From: Polaribacter sp. IC073
Lineage (GTDB): Bacteria > Bacteroidota > Bacteroidia > Flavobacteriales > Flavobacteriaceae
DNA length: 64,000 nt
Direction: 5' to 3'
NCBI RefSeq assembly: GCF_007997075.1
Contig: NZ_VORS01000001.1
Coordinates: 558,001-622,000, forward strand
How positions within the stretch are numbered: position 1 is the stretch's first letter; every line of letters begins with the position of its first letter. The notes under the pieces are model-generated. The model was not told the DNA's origin, ran no database searches, and was given only the letters and a program-made list of their open reading frames with translations. This document shows, piece after piece, positions 1 through 8,324 of this stretch. A program made the translations under genes and the position numbers.

Positions 1-330
1 AATTTAGAATTTGAGAACGATAAAGATAGCGCATCATTTTCTATCTTTAATTTCTCTAGTAAAAAATACGACTTTGATTGGTTTTTAATAGCCAATAGTT
101 CTAAAAGAGAAAACCTAACAGAATCAAACGGATTGCTGTTAACAACAGAAACAAGAACATACTTAATTCCAGAAAAGAAAAAAGTAGATTTTTTTATTAA
201 AATTTCTGGGGAAGTCGCTGCAGATTATGTTGAAAGCGCAGTAAGTAAAATTAAAAATATTGAACAGATTATTACCTCTTATTCAATAGATAAAAACACA
301 TTAAAGTCTAAAGACTTTTTAATATTTTAA
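1..330 (+). CDS. IPExxxVDY family protein, C-terminal part
   Basis: The reading frame is open from the first base, so the 5' end lies outside the window; 109 codons are visible. It carries the family signature (LIPEKKKVDFFIKI) about 60 codons from the stop. The family is a small cytosolic protein of unknown function found mainly in Bacteroidota. The stop codon is one base from the pyk start, so the two genes are almost certainly co-transcribed. In related flavobacteria I recall this gene lying between rnc and pyk, but rnc is not visible here. No catalytic motif is seen. Confidence 0.75.
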   Translation, partial: NLEFENDKDSASFSIFNFSSKKYDFDWFLIANSSKRENLTESNGLLLTTETRTYLIPEKKKVDFFIKISGEVAADYVESAVSKIKNIEQIITSYSIDKNTLKSKDFLIF

Positions 331-331
331 T

Positions 332-1759
332 ATGACAGATTATAAAAAAACCAAGATAGTTGCAACCTTAGGTCCGGCAACAGATTCAAAAGAAATTTTA
401 ACAAATTTAGCCAAAGAAGGTGTAAATGTTTTTAGAATTAATTTCTCACATGCAGAATATGAAAATGTTAAGAAGACTGTAAAAACAATTAGAGAAATTA
501 ACGAAGAAAATGGTTATAATGTTGCCATTTTAGCAGATTTACAAGGACCAAAATTACGTGTTGGTGTAATGGAGGAAGGTGTTGTTTTAAATGACGGAGA
601 CCTTTTTACTTTTACCACAGAAAAATGTATTGGTACTAATAAAAAAGCATTTATGACGTATCAGCGTTTTCCTAAAGACGTAAAAGTTGGAGAGAAAATT
701 ATGGTAGATGATGGGAAATTACTTTTTGAAGTAGTTTCTACAGACAAAGACAAAGAAGTAGTTGTAAAAACAATTGTTGGGGGTCCTTTAAATTCTAAAA
801 AAGGAGTAAACTTACCAAATACAGCAATTTCTTTACCAGCATTAACTAAAAAAGATAAAGAAGATGCAATTTTTGCATTGAGCTTAAATGTAGATTGGAT
901 GGCACTTTCTTTTGTAAGAACGCCAGAAGATTTAAGAATGTTACGTGATCTTATAGATGAGCATTCAGATTATAGAGTTCCTGTAATTGCAAAAATAGAA
1001 AAGCCAGAAGCTGTAGAAAATATAGATTCTTTAATTCCTTATTGTGATGGTTTAATGGTTGCTCGTGGAGATTTAGGTGTAGAAATTCCGATGCAAGACG
1101 TTCCATTAATTCAGAAGAAATTAGTAAGACGTGCAAAAAGAGCAAGAATTCCTGTAATTATTGCAACGCAAATGATGGAAACAATGATTGACAATGCTGT
1201 ACCAACAAGAGCAGAGGTTAATGATGTTGCCAATTCTATTATGGACGGTGCAGATGCCGTAATGCTTTCTGGTGAAACTTCTGTAGGGAAACACCCTATT
1301 AGAGTAATTCAAAAAATGGCAGAGATTATTAAAGCTGTAGAAAACTCTAGAATGATTAAAGTGCCGTTAGATGCACCTCATATTAGAACCAATAGATTCA
1401 TTACAAAAGCTGTTTGTCATCATGCCGCTTTAATGGCAAATGATATCGATGCAACTGCAATTTCTACCTTAACAAATAGTGGGTATACAGCGTTTCAAAT
1501 ATCTGCTTGGAGACCACAATCTAAAATATTAGCATTCTCATCTGAAAGAAGAATTTTAGGAAAATTAAACTTACTTTGGGGTGTAACTGCTTTTTATTAC
1601 GATAAGAACTTAAGCACAGATGATACAGTTGTAGACATTAACAGACTTTCTAAGGAAAAAGGATATGTTAAAGAAGGAGATTTAATGATTAATCTTACCT
1701 CTATGCCAGTTGAAGCAAAGGGTATGGTAAATACACTAAGAGTTTCTGAAATAGACTAA
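332..1759 (+). CDS. pyk: Pyruvate kinase
   Basis: Transfers phosphate from phosphoenolpyruvate to ADP, giving pyruvate and ATP in the last step of glycolysis; cytosolic, normally a tetramer. The 475-residue length is normal for the bacterial enzyme. Visible landmarks are the N-terminal KIVATLGPAT strand, ADLQGPKLRVG, the catalytic-lysine strand IAKIEKPEAV, the Mg/PEP-binding segment MVARGDLGVEIP, the motif IATQMMETM, and NDVANSIMDGADAVMLSGET. A C-terminal alpha/beta domain follows. The start is one base after the preceding stop, which indicates translational coupling. A hairpin terminator follows the gene. Confidence 0.98.
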   Translation: MTDYKKTKIVATLGPATDSKEILTNLAKEGVNVFRINFSHAEYENVKKTVKTIREINEENGYNVAILADLQGPKLRVGVMEEGVVLNDGDLFTFTTEKCIGTNKKAFMTYQRFPKDVKVGEKIMVDDGKLLFEVVSTDKDKEVVVKTIVGGPLNSKKGVNLPNTAISLPALTKKDKEDAIFALSLNVDWMALSFVRTPEDLRMLRDLIDEHSDYRVPVIAKIEKPEAVENIDSLIPYCDGLMVARGDLGVEIPMQDVPLIQKKLVRRAKRARIPVIIATQMMETMIDNAVPTRAEVNDVANSIMDGADAVMLSGETSVGKHPIRVIQKMAEIIKAVENSRMIKVPLDAPHIRTNRFITKAVCHHAALMANDIDATAISTLTNSGYTAFQISAWRPQSKILAFSSERRILGKLNLLWGVTAFYYDKNLSTDDTVVDINRLSKEKGYVKEGDLMINLTSMPVEAKGMVNTLRVSEID

Positions 1760-1780
1760 AATACTACTTAATACAATTTT

Positions 1781-1814
1781 AAAAAGCATTCTAATTTTCT
1801 AGAATGCTTTTTTT
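1781..1814 (+). terminator. Rho-independent terminator after pyk
   Basis: A 13-bp perfect inverted repeat (AAAAAGCATTCTA / TAGAATGCTTTTT) with a 6-base loop is followed by a T run. It starts about 20 bases after the pyk stop. Confidence 0.85.
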
Positions 1815-1848
1815 ATGCTTTAAATTTAATGGTAATACTTTTTGTTAT

Positions 1849-1927
1849 TAGAAGCTATTTCCTGCTTTCCACTATATCTTTTTACCGAAAAAGGTAAAAA
1901 GGATGCCGTTTCAATCAGGGCTAGACT
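1849..1927 (+). repeat. Probable dispersed flavobacterial intergenic repeat
   Basis: A non-coding block reading TATTTCCTGCTTTCC, then ATCTTTTTACC / GGTAAAAAGGAT as inverted arms around GAAAAA, then TCAATCAGGGCTA. The hairpin arms are 11-12 bases with one bulge. From memory, very similar blocks recur many times between genes in flavobacterial genomes. Only one clear copy lies in this window, so the repeat nature is recalled and not shown here. Confidence 0.5.
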
Positions 1928-1980
1928 AGTTAATACGCTTTTGTTACTTGTAGCTACCACGTAATTTTTTTATTCAATTA

Positions 1981-4278
1981 TTATAACTTCAGTTTTTTAG
2001 AAGTCATAATGGCATCATTAGTAACAAAAGGCATTGGCATCATTTCCTCTGATCTTGGTTTTAGATGAAAGTTTTTATTAGAAAGTAGATTGTAAGAAAT
2101 TTCATTTAAAATAAGTTCTAATTCTTGCCCAACATCCACAGTAAAAGAAAGTGTTACCTCTTTGTCGTTATTTCCTAAATGATATACTAGAAAAGTGCCG
2201 CTTTCTAAACGATATTTTTTTCCATCGTTTACCAACACATCATTTACTTTAAACTGTTGTAAAGTCAATTTATTTTTTGTGATAAACTCTAACTTATTAA
2301 TTTTTCTTTTCGGAGAAACAATCAATTCTAAAAAACGTTTTTCACCAATTAAAGTATCTAATTCGATATTAATTTCCGACGTTGGTATGTTCTTAAAAGC
2401 TGTTTTTTTAGAATATTTAAAACGAGTATTGTATTTGCTTTTTGTTTCTGCATTTTCAAGACCTCCTTTTGTGAAATCACCATTAAAAACTTGTGCTGTA
2501 TAACTATCTAATGTTGTGTTATAGGTTCCATAATAAGCAGTTTTAGTATCAAAATTTTCAACATAAACCATACTGTTTGGTTTCTTATTGTCAATAGAAA
2601 ACCCGCTATTATAGGTTGCAATTCCTAAAAATAAAAGCGCTAAAAATCCCGCCCATTTTTGTGTCCAAAAAGATTTTTTTTGATGAAAGGAGAGCACCAT
2701 CAACCCAAAAACCAACACAATAAAAATAGCACTAACAAATAGAATTTTTAACCCCAAACCCACCGGAAACATTTTTACCAATGGCGCAAAAATATAAATG
2801 GTTGGAATCGATAAAAAAGTGAATAAAATTCGTTTTGATTTGTCTTCTAAATTCAAGAAAATAGCCACTGCTAAAATTAAAAGCGCACAAATAACCGGAA
2901 TTATAAAAAAGCCAGCACCTTTTAAAAAGCTACTAATTATAAAATTAATAACGAGCCAAAAGAAGATTGGTGCAATTAATAAATTGGTCGTTTTCTCTTC
3001 TTTAGCTGTGCGTCTGTAAATAGTAAAAAGCAACCACAAATTCAAAAATACAAATGCAGCAATATATTGGTAGCCATTGTAGGTGAAACCATGTAAAATG
3101 TCATTATAATGTGGGTGAATTAGTAACAATAACTGCCACAATCCGAATGAAATACCGCCACACAAAACCAATGAAACTAAAAACGGAATGAAACCTTTGA
3201 AAATTCCTTTTGCATCAATTTTATTTGAAGTAAATCCGAAAAATAATAAGATGATAAAAATGATTGTACAAATAATAGCCATTGGAAAAACCCAAGAAAA
3301 AGGAAAGGTTGCTAATTTTACAAACGGAAAATTTACATACACAAAATCTTCCTCTGAATTTAAGTTTGTTAAATCTGAATTTGAAAAATAATTTAAAGAA
3401 GTTGTAAAATAATCTGCTTGATGTAAAAGTGTTTCTCTGTCTAAACGTTCATAAGAATCTTGTGCCGTATGATAATCGAAATGATCGCCAATAAAGGCAA
3501 AATTAAAGCCATTGATATCAGATTTTTCTCTAAAAACAGTCAAATCGGTATCATTTGGTAATTTTTTATAGATAGAATACATCAAAGAATTTGCTGCAGG
3601 AAAGTTGGGTTTAGTTGCTAAAAATTCCGAGAGTAATTTGCTGTTTTTTCCATTGGTTTCCATCAACATATAACTTGGGCCACCGCTTCCACGAGCTTCA
3701 AAATTTAAAACCAAACCAATATCTTTGGTCCAAGGATGGTTGTCTACAAATGCCTGCGCGCCTAATAAACCTAATTCTTCAGCATCAGAAATTAGAATAA
3801 TAATATCGTTTTTAGGTGTTTCTTTCTTTGCTAAATAAGCCCTTAAACCTTCTAAAATAGTAACAACACCAGAACCAGCATCACTTGCGCCCAGAGAAGA
3901 ATGCGGATTCGAATCATAATGCGTTAGTAGCATTAATGCTTTCTCTGAACTTGTACCTTTTAGTTTTGCAATTATATTTTCTGCTGTAGTTGCTGCAAAC
4001 CATTTTTTATTGATGGCTGTTTGTGTTTGAATTTCTGTTTCAAATCCCATTTTTTGCAATTCAGTAACAATATAATGCTGAACTTTTTTATGTTCTTCAG
4101 AGCCTACAAAATGCGCTTCTTTACTAATTTCTTTTAGATGATGAAGGGCGTTATCTATAGAGAAATCTGTTCCTAAGATTGTTTTATTGGAAGGTAAAGA
4201 CGGCTTTAAATCGGCAAAACTCCAATAAATTACTCCTAACATTATGAGTACAGAAATTATGGTAGAGAATCTTTTCAT
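1981..4278 (-). CDS. M28 family zinc metallopeptidase with C-terminal membrane domain
   Basis: Predicted membrane-bound aminopeptidase of 765 residues. One N-terminal transmembrane segment (about 5-22) is followed by an M28 catalytic domain (about 45-310). Likely zinc ligands are H120 in LLTHYDS and D133 in ASDAGSG, with the acidic pair E167-E168 in SDAEELGLLG as general base and ligand, and the histidines of GDHFDYHTAQDS. About seven to eight hydrophobic helices (about 330-560) and a C-terminal beta-rich region (about 580-765) follow. This layout resembles the eukaryotic Fxna/ERMP1 type. The substrate is unknown. It is a single-gene unit transcribed away from the CBS gene. Confidence 0.85.
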   Translation of the reverse strand: MKRFSTIISVLIMLGVIYWSFADLKPSLPSNKTILGTDFSIDNALHHLKEISKEAHFVGSEEHKKVQHYIVTELQKMGFETEIQTQTAINKKWFAATTAENIIAKLKGTSSEKALMLLTHYDSNPHSSLGASDAGSGVVTILEGLRAYLAKKETPKNDIIILISDAEELGLLGAQAFVDNHPWTKDIGLVLNFEARGSGGPSYMLMETNGKNSKLLSEFLATKPNFPAANSLMYSIYKKLPNDTDLTVFREKSDINGFNFAFIGDHFDYHTAQDSYERLDRETLLHQADYFTTSLNYFSNSDLTNLNSEEDFVYVNFPFVKLATFPFSWVFPMAIICTIIFIILLFFGFTSNKIDAKGIFKGFIPFLVSLVLCGGISFGLWQLLLLIHPHYNDILHGFTYNGYQYIAAFVFLNLWLLFTIYRRTAKEEKTTNLLIAPIFFWLVINFIISSFLKGAGFFIIPVICALLILAVAIFLNLEDKSKRILFTFLSIPTIYIFAPLVKMFPVGLGLKILFVSAIFIVLVFGLMVLSFHQKKSFWTQKWAGFLALLFLGIATYNSGFSIDNKKPNSMVYVENFDTKTAYYGTYNTTLDSYTAQVFNGDFTKGGLENAETKSKYNTRFKYSKKTAFKNIPTSEINIELDTLIGEKRFLELIVSPKRKINKLEFITKNKLTLQQFKVNDVLVNDGKKYRLESGTFLVYHLGNNDKEVTLSFTVDVGQELELILNEISYNLLSNKNFHLKPRSEEMMPMPFVTNDAIMTSKKLKL

Positions 4279-4325
4279 GAGAAAAATTTATTTCTATAAA
4301 TGTATGAAATAAAAAAAACTTTGAT

Positions 4326-4333
4326 CAAAAGTA
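4326..4333 (-). promoter_or_regulatory. TAnnTTTG -7 element of the M28 peptidase gene
   Basis: The minus strand reads TACTTTTG, a perfect match to the Bacteroidota -7 consensus. It would give a leader of about 40 nt before the start at 4278. No clear -33 TTG was seen. Confidence 0.5.
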
Positions 4334-4384
4334 ATAAGTGTCAGAAAATTTGCTAACTTTCATTCGAACTAAACTACTATTATT

Positions 4385-4852
4385 ATGGGAATTAAGAGTT
4401 TTCAAGGAAAAAGAGAAACCAATCAAGAAAAGGACGAAGCACAGATTTTAGTGTCAGATTATATGACTATAAACTTAATTACTTTTAAAGAGGAAGATTC
4501 TTTAGATCATGTAATAGAGCAGTTAATTACGCATAAGATCTCTGGAGGACCGGTTGTAAATGATAAAAATGAATTGGTTGGTATTATTTCTGAAACCGAT
4601 TGTATCAAACATATTTCTGAAAGTAAATATTACAACATGCCTTCGGATACAAATAATACTGTAGGAAAATACATGGTTAGAGGTGTGGATACCATTGACA
4701 AAAATATGAATATTTTTGATGCTGCATTTAAGTTTATTTCGTCTCATAGAAGAAGATTTCCTGTTGTAGAAAACGGAAAGTTAATAGGACAATTAAGTCA
4801 GAAAGATGTTTTAAAAGCTGCGATGAAAGTAGAGGGAAATACCTGGAAATAA
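4385..4852 (+). CDS. CBS-pair domain protein
   Basis: A 155-residue cytosolic protein made almost only of two CBS domains (about 24-80 and 90-150), with the typical ends GIISETDCIKHI and GQLSQKDVLKAA. CBS pairs bind adenosine nucleotides and regulate partner enzymes or channels; no effector domain is fused here, so the partner is unknown. The first 20 residues (basic, FQGKRETNQEKDEAQ) look flexible. The stop codon directly abuts the stop of the convergent zinc-ribbon gene. Confidence 0.9.
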   Translation: MGIKSFQGKRETNQEKDEAQILVSDYMTINLITFKEEDSLDHVIEQLITHKISGGPVVNDKNELVGIISETDCIKHISESKYYNMPSDTNNTVGKYMVRGVDTIDKNMNIFDAAFKFISSHRRRFPVVENGKLIGQLSQKDVLKAAMKVEGNTWK

Positions 4853-5206
4853 TTATTTTTCTTTCCGAATTAATAAAAAAGTATCATTTTCTAAAGCTAA
4901 ATATCCTTCATTATAAATATAGAAATAAGTGTTCCCCGTTTTTGTTTTATAGATGGAGGTAAAGAACTGAAAATCGAAACCTTTGTCATATAATTTGGTT
5001 CTTGTTACTTTCATTTTACCAGAAACATTTAATTCAGATAAAATTTTATAATTTTTTCGAAGTCGATTATTAATGTTTCTAATGAGATTTTTACTGTCTT
5101 TATGTACGCTATTATTATGTGCGTTTCTACAATAATCTGAACAGAATTTCTTATCTACTCTACCTTTTACGGGTTCTTTACATTCTAAACATTCTCTTGT
5201 TTCCAT
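4853..5206 (-). CDS. Small zinc-ribbon protein of unknown function
   Basis: 117 residues. The N-terminus carries a treble-clef-like cysteine set: CLECKEP, then FCSDYCRNAHNN. This resembles zinc ribbons of nucleic-acid-associated proteins. A basic helix (KNLIRNINNRLRKNYKIL) and a beta-rich C-terminal half with aromatic residues follow. An upstream ATG at 5221 would add five residues, but the TATCTTTA element overlapping it and the conserved METRECLECKE beginning favour the start at 5206. The stop is back to back with the CBS gene stop, with no spacer. Function is not known. Confidence 0.75.
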   Translation of the reverse strand: METRECLECKEPVKGRVDKKFCSDYCRNAHNNSVHKDSKNLIRNINNRLRKNYKILSELNVSGKMKVTRTKLYDKGFDFQFFTSIYKTKTGNTYFYIYNEGYLALENDTFLLIRKEK

Positions 5207-5295
5207 TTTGTAAAGATACATTAAATTATCCGTTTACAAACGACTACAAATAATTACAACCGAAAGTAATTGTTTTGTAACCGAATAAAACTAGG

Positions 5296-5332
5296 GTTGT
5301 GTCGCAACTTTGCAGTGTCAAACAAATTGACA
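5296..5332 (+). promoter_or_regulatory. ssb upstream region with two inverted repeats
   Basis: Two symmetric elements lie about 60 bases before ssb. GTTGTGTCGCAAC (5296-5308) is a near-palindrome overlapping a -7-like CAACTTTG. TGTCAA-ACAAA-TTGACA (5316-5332) is a perfect 6-bp inverted repeat. They could be an operator or the start of a leader hairpin. Confidence 0.35.
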
Positions 5333-5384
5333 AAAACAAATTATAAATTACACTTCAAATAAAAGTGTTTAAAAAACTTATCTT

Positions 5385-5723
5385 ATGAATACGTTAAGAA
5401 ACAAAGTACAGTTAATTGGTAGATTAGGTCAAGAACCAGAAATAGTAACCTTTAAAGATGGGAACAAAATGGCAAAATTTTCTATGGCAACAGATGACAG
5501 TTACAAAGACAAAGATGGCAACAAAGTAGAACGTGCTTATTGGCACAACATTATTATTAAAGGCGGCTTGGTTACTGTGGTAGAAAACTATGTAAATAAA
5601 GGACAGGAAATTGCTGTAGAAGGAAAATTAACCAATAGATCTTATGATACTAAAGAAGGTGAAAAAAGATATGTTACAGAGATTTTGGTGAATGAATTGT
5701 TGTTGTTAGGAAGTAAACAATAA
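5385..5723 (+). CDS. ssb: Single-stranded DNA-binding protein, short form
   Basis: Binds single-stranded DNA through one OB fold that fills almost all of its 112 residues (NKVQLIGRLGQEPEI, then AYWHNIIIKGG, then YVNKGQEIAVEGKLTNRSYDT). It lacks the glycine-rich linker and the acidic DDDIPF-like tail that the essential replication SSB uses to recruit partners; it ends LLLLGSKQ. It is therefore more likely an accessory SSB paralogue, with the main ssb elsewhere. The gene stands alone with its own terminator. Confidence 0.88.
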   Translation: MNTLRNKVQLIGRLGQEPEIVTFKDGNKMAKFSMATDDSYKDKDGNKVERAYWHNIIIKGGLVTVVENYVNKGQEIAVEGKLTNRSYDTKEGEKRYVTEILVNELLLLGSKQ

Positions 5724-5747
5724 GAATAATTTTGATTTGAAAAGAAT

Positions 5748-5773
5748 AAAATCCGCTCAATTGAGTGGATTTT
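5748..5773 (+). terminator. Terminator after ssb
   Basis: A 13-bp inverted repeat (AAAATCCGCTCAA / TTGAGTGGATTTT, one G-U pair) with essentially no loop is followed by a T-rich stretch. It separates ssb from the next lipoprotein gene. Confidence 0.75.
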
Positions 5774-5782
5774 ATTTTATCT

Positions 5783-5798
5783 TGGCATAGCATTTGAA
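5783..5798 (+). promoter_or_regulatory. Candidate sigma-54 (-24/-12) promoter
   Basis: TTGGCATAGCATTTGAA resembles the sigma-54 consensus TGGCACG-N4-TTGCW. The -24 GG and the -12 position are separated by the required 10 bases, but the -12 pair is GA instead of GC. It lies 23 bases before the lipoprotein start at 5822. Confidence 0.4.
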
Positions 5799-5821
5799 AT
5801 AATTTATAGAAACCTCAGAAA

Positions 5822-6310
5822 ATGAAAATTATGAAAATTTTATCAATCTTAACTATTATAGTAAGTTTTTCTCAATGTGGAAGTAATAAGTTTGTTAAAA
5901 ATCCGTCATTTAAAGTAGAACAAGCAGTTTATAATAATTGGGTTGGTGGGCAACCAGGAGTTACTGGCACTAAGTTAGAAATTCATTTAAAAAATGCTGC
6001 ATCCATTAATTTTGATTCTTTATATTTTCAAAATAAAATCACCAAAGTAGAGGTGATACAATTAGACGATAAATTACAATTAATTGGTCATTTTTCAACA
6101 TCAAAAAAACAAAAGAACGATATCATATTAGATGCAGATCCTGCTAAAGAATTTCAAAATACACCACCTAATTTAGAGAAATTCCCTTTTGATTTAAAAG
6201 ATAATGAAGCTATTCTTAGTTATAAAAAAGGAAAAAAAACAGTGTTTTTTAAGATTTTAAATATAAAAGAAGTTCAAGCTGTAGCCTTTCCATCTGCAAA
6301 TAGAAAATAA
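5822..6310 (+). CDS. Putative lipoprotein of unknown function
   Basis: 162 residues. A hydrophobic signal ends in a lipobox-like SFSQC followed by GSNK, so lipidation at C19 and an outer-membrane or periplasmic location are likely. The mature part is beta-rich and lysine-rich, with the conserved-looking phrases QAVYNNWVGGQPG and DNEAILSYKKGKKTVFFKI. No enzyme motif is seen. An in-frame ATG three codons downstream is an alternative start. The gene is flanked by terminators on both sides and preceded by a sigma-54-like element. Confidence 0.7.
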   Translation: MKIMKILSILTIIVSFSQCGSNKFVKNPSFKVEQAVYNNWVGGQPGVTGTKLEIHLKNAASINFDSLYFQNKITKVEVIQLDDKLQLIGHFSTSKKQKNDIILDADPAKEFQNTPPNLEKFPFDLKDNEAILSYKKGKKTVFFKILNIKEVQAVAFPSANRK

Positions 6311-6337
6311 TTAAACACCTAATTAATAGTACGTAAG

Positions 6338-6363
6338 CCGCTAAATTATTAGCGGTTTTATTT
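6338..6363 (+). terminator. Terminator between the two lipoprotein genes
   Basis: A perfect 7-bp stem CCGCTAA / TTAGCGG with a 4-base loop is followed by TTTTATTTTT. Confidence 0.85.
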
Positions 6364-6364
6364 T

Positions 6365-6380
6365 TGGCACGTATTTTGAA
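6365..6380 (+). promoter_or_regulatory. Candidate sigma-54 (-24/-12) promoter
   Basis: TGGCACGTATTTTGAA matches sigma-54 consensus TGGCACG-N4-TTGCW at every fixed position of the -24 box and at TTG of the -12 box; only the final C is A. GG and the -12 pair are 10 bases apart. It lies 32 bases before the lipoprotein start and directly after a terminator, so it must be this gene's own promoter if active. Confidence 0.55.
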
Positions 6381-6412
6381 TATTTGTAACTGTAACATTA
6401 AAACTACAGCGT

Positions 6413-7345
6413 ATGAAATCTTTAAAACTACTTTTTACATTTATCATCACAGGAGCATTATTAAGCTCATGTACCACAGTTTTTGAAGACGACTTTAGAG
6501 ACAACGAAACCTCTTTAGAAGAAGTTGTTTCTGGTTACGACTTGTGGTATGTAGATTATCACAGAACAATTGGTAACGGAGAAATTCCTTTTGTAACCAA
6601 AGCATTTACAATGTCTTTTTTAAACGGAACATTATATGCAAACAACAACATTGCAGATATTGGTTTTACGGGAAACGGGTTAGGAATAGATGTTGGAAGT
6701 TATAATACTTTCTCGGGAGTTTTGGAAACGAATCACGATTTAGATGGTAGAAACGATTTTGAAGTAACAGTTACTTCTAACAATGAAATTAGATTGTATA
6801 ATTATAGACAAAATGTTACCTATTTTTTAATTGGGTACCAAACAAATACATTCGACTATGACAAGTTGTTTTATGAAAACATAGAGTACTTTCTACAAGA
6901 GTATGCAGCTTGGGAAAAAACAACTACAACGGGTGGAGTTCCGAATGCTTTTGATGCGGAGAATTACCTACAATTTACGCCAGAAAATATAACAACATTT
7001 TATAGTTCTCAAGACAACTTTGGCACACAAATTGCAAATATAAATTGGAGCTACGTTGGCGGATATGAAGTGTTTGATGTAACGGGTTATGAAGACCTAA
7101 AAATCGTAACACTTAATTATGATGGCGGAGATATTGAAGAGTTTGAATTGAGCGTTATAAATGATGGAAAGATTCGTCTATACAACGTAGACTCGGAAAC
7201 AACGTATGATTTTAAAGGAAGAGGTTTCATTCAATATTTAAAGAGTAGCAAAATAGAAAAAAGTGCGAAATCTGTTGTAAGGAATTCAGATAGAAAACGT
7301 ACTAAAATAGAAAGAAAAACAAAGGTTAGAAGAAATTTAAAATAA
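6413..7345 (+). CDS. Putative lipoprotein of unknown function
   Basis: 310 residues. A signal peptide with lipobox LLSSC predicts lipidation at C20. The mature protein has two beta-rich halves with repeated layout: SGYDLWYVDYHRTIG, later INWSYVGGYEVFDV; each half contains an 'IRLYN' strand (NEIRLYNYR and GKIRLYNVD), which suggests an internal duplication. The last 45 residues are strikingly basic (KRTKIERKTKVRRNLK). Similar flavobacterial proteins are, as I recall, often mislabelled as a nicotinate-mononucleotide adenylyltransferase; nothing in the sequence supports that activity. Single-gene unit with a sigma-54-like promoter and a strong terminator. Confidence 0.7.
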   Translation: MKSLKLLFTFIITGALLSSCTTVFEDDFRDNETSLEEVVSGYDLWYVDYHRTIGNGEIPFVTKAFTMSFLNGTLYANNNIADIGFTGNGLGIDVGSYNTFSGVLETNHDLDGRNDFEVTVTSNNEIRLYNYRQNVTYFLIGYQTNTFDYDKLFYENIEYFLQEYAAWEKTTTTGGVPNAFDAENYLQFTPENITTFYSSQDNFGTQIANINWSYVGGYEVFDVTGYEDLKIVTLNYDGGDIEEFELSVINDGKIRLYNVDSETTYDFKGRGFIQYLKSSKIEKSAKSVVRNSDRKRTKIERKTKVRRNLK

Positions 7346-7399
7346 AGTTTGGTTAGTTGATTTTTGGTTGGTTACTTCATAATAACCAATTGAAAGAGG

Positions 7400-7426
7400 A
7401 ACCGTCCTGAGGAGGACGGTTTTTTC
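7400..7426 (+). terminator. Terminator after the 310-residue lipoprotein
   Basis: A perfect 9-bp GC-rich stem AACCGTCCT / AGGACGGTT with loop GAGG is followed by TTTTT. Confidence 0.9.
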
Positions 7427-7565
7427 TTGTTCATAATTTATGAAAAATATCTTCTTTTAGAACCCCTTGTCATCTTTTGTTTTCATAATTTTAGGTCGGG
7501 TTTGGCGCAGTCGAAACTTAATCGTTAATCCTATTTCTCTTTTAATTAAGTATTTAAAATAACGT

Positions 7566-8318
7566 ATGAAACCAACAGCATTTATAACAGGCGCAACATC
7601 TGGTATTGGAAAAGCAACAGCAGAAATTTTTGCAAAAAATAATATTCGATTAATTCTCTGCGGAAGAAGGGCAGATCGTTTAGAAAAAATTCAAAAAGAA
7701 TTAAGTGAATTAACAGAAGTTACTACTTTGCAATTTGATGTTTCTAAAAGAAATGAAGTAGAAAATGCAATAAAATCGCTTCCAGAAAATTTTAAAAGAA
7801 TAGATATTTTAATTAATAACGCCGGTAATGCCCACGGATTGTCTTCTATACAAGATGGAGATATAGATGATTGGGATGCTATGTTAGATAGCAATGTAAA
7901 AGGATTGTTATATGTTTCGAAAGCAATTTTTCCTCAAATGATTGCAAGAAATAGTGGTTTTATTTTAAATATTGGCTCTATTGCAGGGAAAGAAGTGTAC
8001 CCGAATGGAAATGTATACTGTGCTTCTAAACATGCTGTAAATGCCTTAAATAAGGCAATGAGAATCGATTTGAATAAACATAATATTCGTGTTTCGGCAA
8101 TTCATCCAGGAGCTGTAGAAACAGAATTTTCAGAAGTTCGTTTTAAGGGAGATACAGAAAAAGCTAAAAATGTATATGCTGGCTATAAAGCGTTACAAGC
8201 AGAAGACATTGCAGATATTATTCATTTTGTGGTAACAAGACCGTATCATGTAAATATCGAAGATTTAATAGTATACCCAACAGCACAAGCAAGTGCAACG
8301 ATTATGAATAAAAACTAA
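7566..8318 (+). CDS. SDR family NAD(P)-dependent oxidoreductase (YdfG-like)
   Basis: A 250-residue classical short-chain dehydrogenase, cytosolic. It shows the cofactor glycine motif TGATSGIG near residue 8, arginines after the second strand (CGRRADR) that suggest NADP(H), NNAGN, the catalytic serine in NIGSIAG, and the catalytic YxxxK in YCASKH. The family relatives (E. coli YdfG) oxidise serine and 3-hydroxy acids, so that is the best guess for the substrate. The AlbA_2 gene follows after six bases, so the two probably form an operon. Confidence 0.88.
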   Translation: MKPTAFITGATSGIGKATAEIFAKNNIRLILCGRRADRLEKIQKELSELTEVTTLQFDVSKRNEVENAIKSLPENFKRIDILINNAGNAHGLSSIQDGDIDDWDAMLDSNVKGLLYVSKAIFPQMIARNSGFILNIGSIAGKEVYPNGNVYCASKHAVNALNKAMRIDLNKHNIRVSAIHPGAVETEFSEVRFKGDTEKAKNVYAGYKALQAEDIADIIHFVVTRPYHVNIEDLIVYPTAQASATIMNKN

Positions 8319-8324
8319 GTTCTT

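Noticed and set aside
7495..7520. GGCGCAGTCGAAAC-like fragment, possibly from a dispersed repeat
   Set aside because: Too short and single copy in this window to call a repeat.
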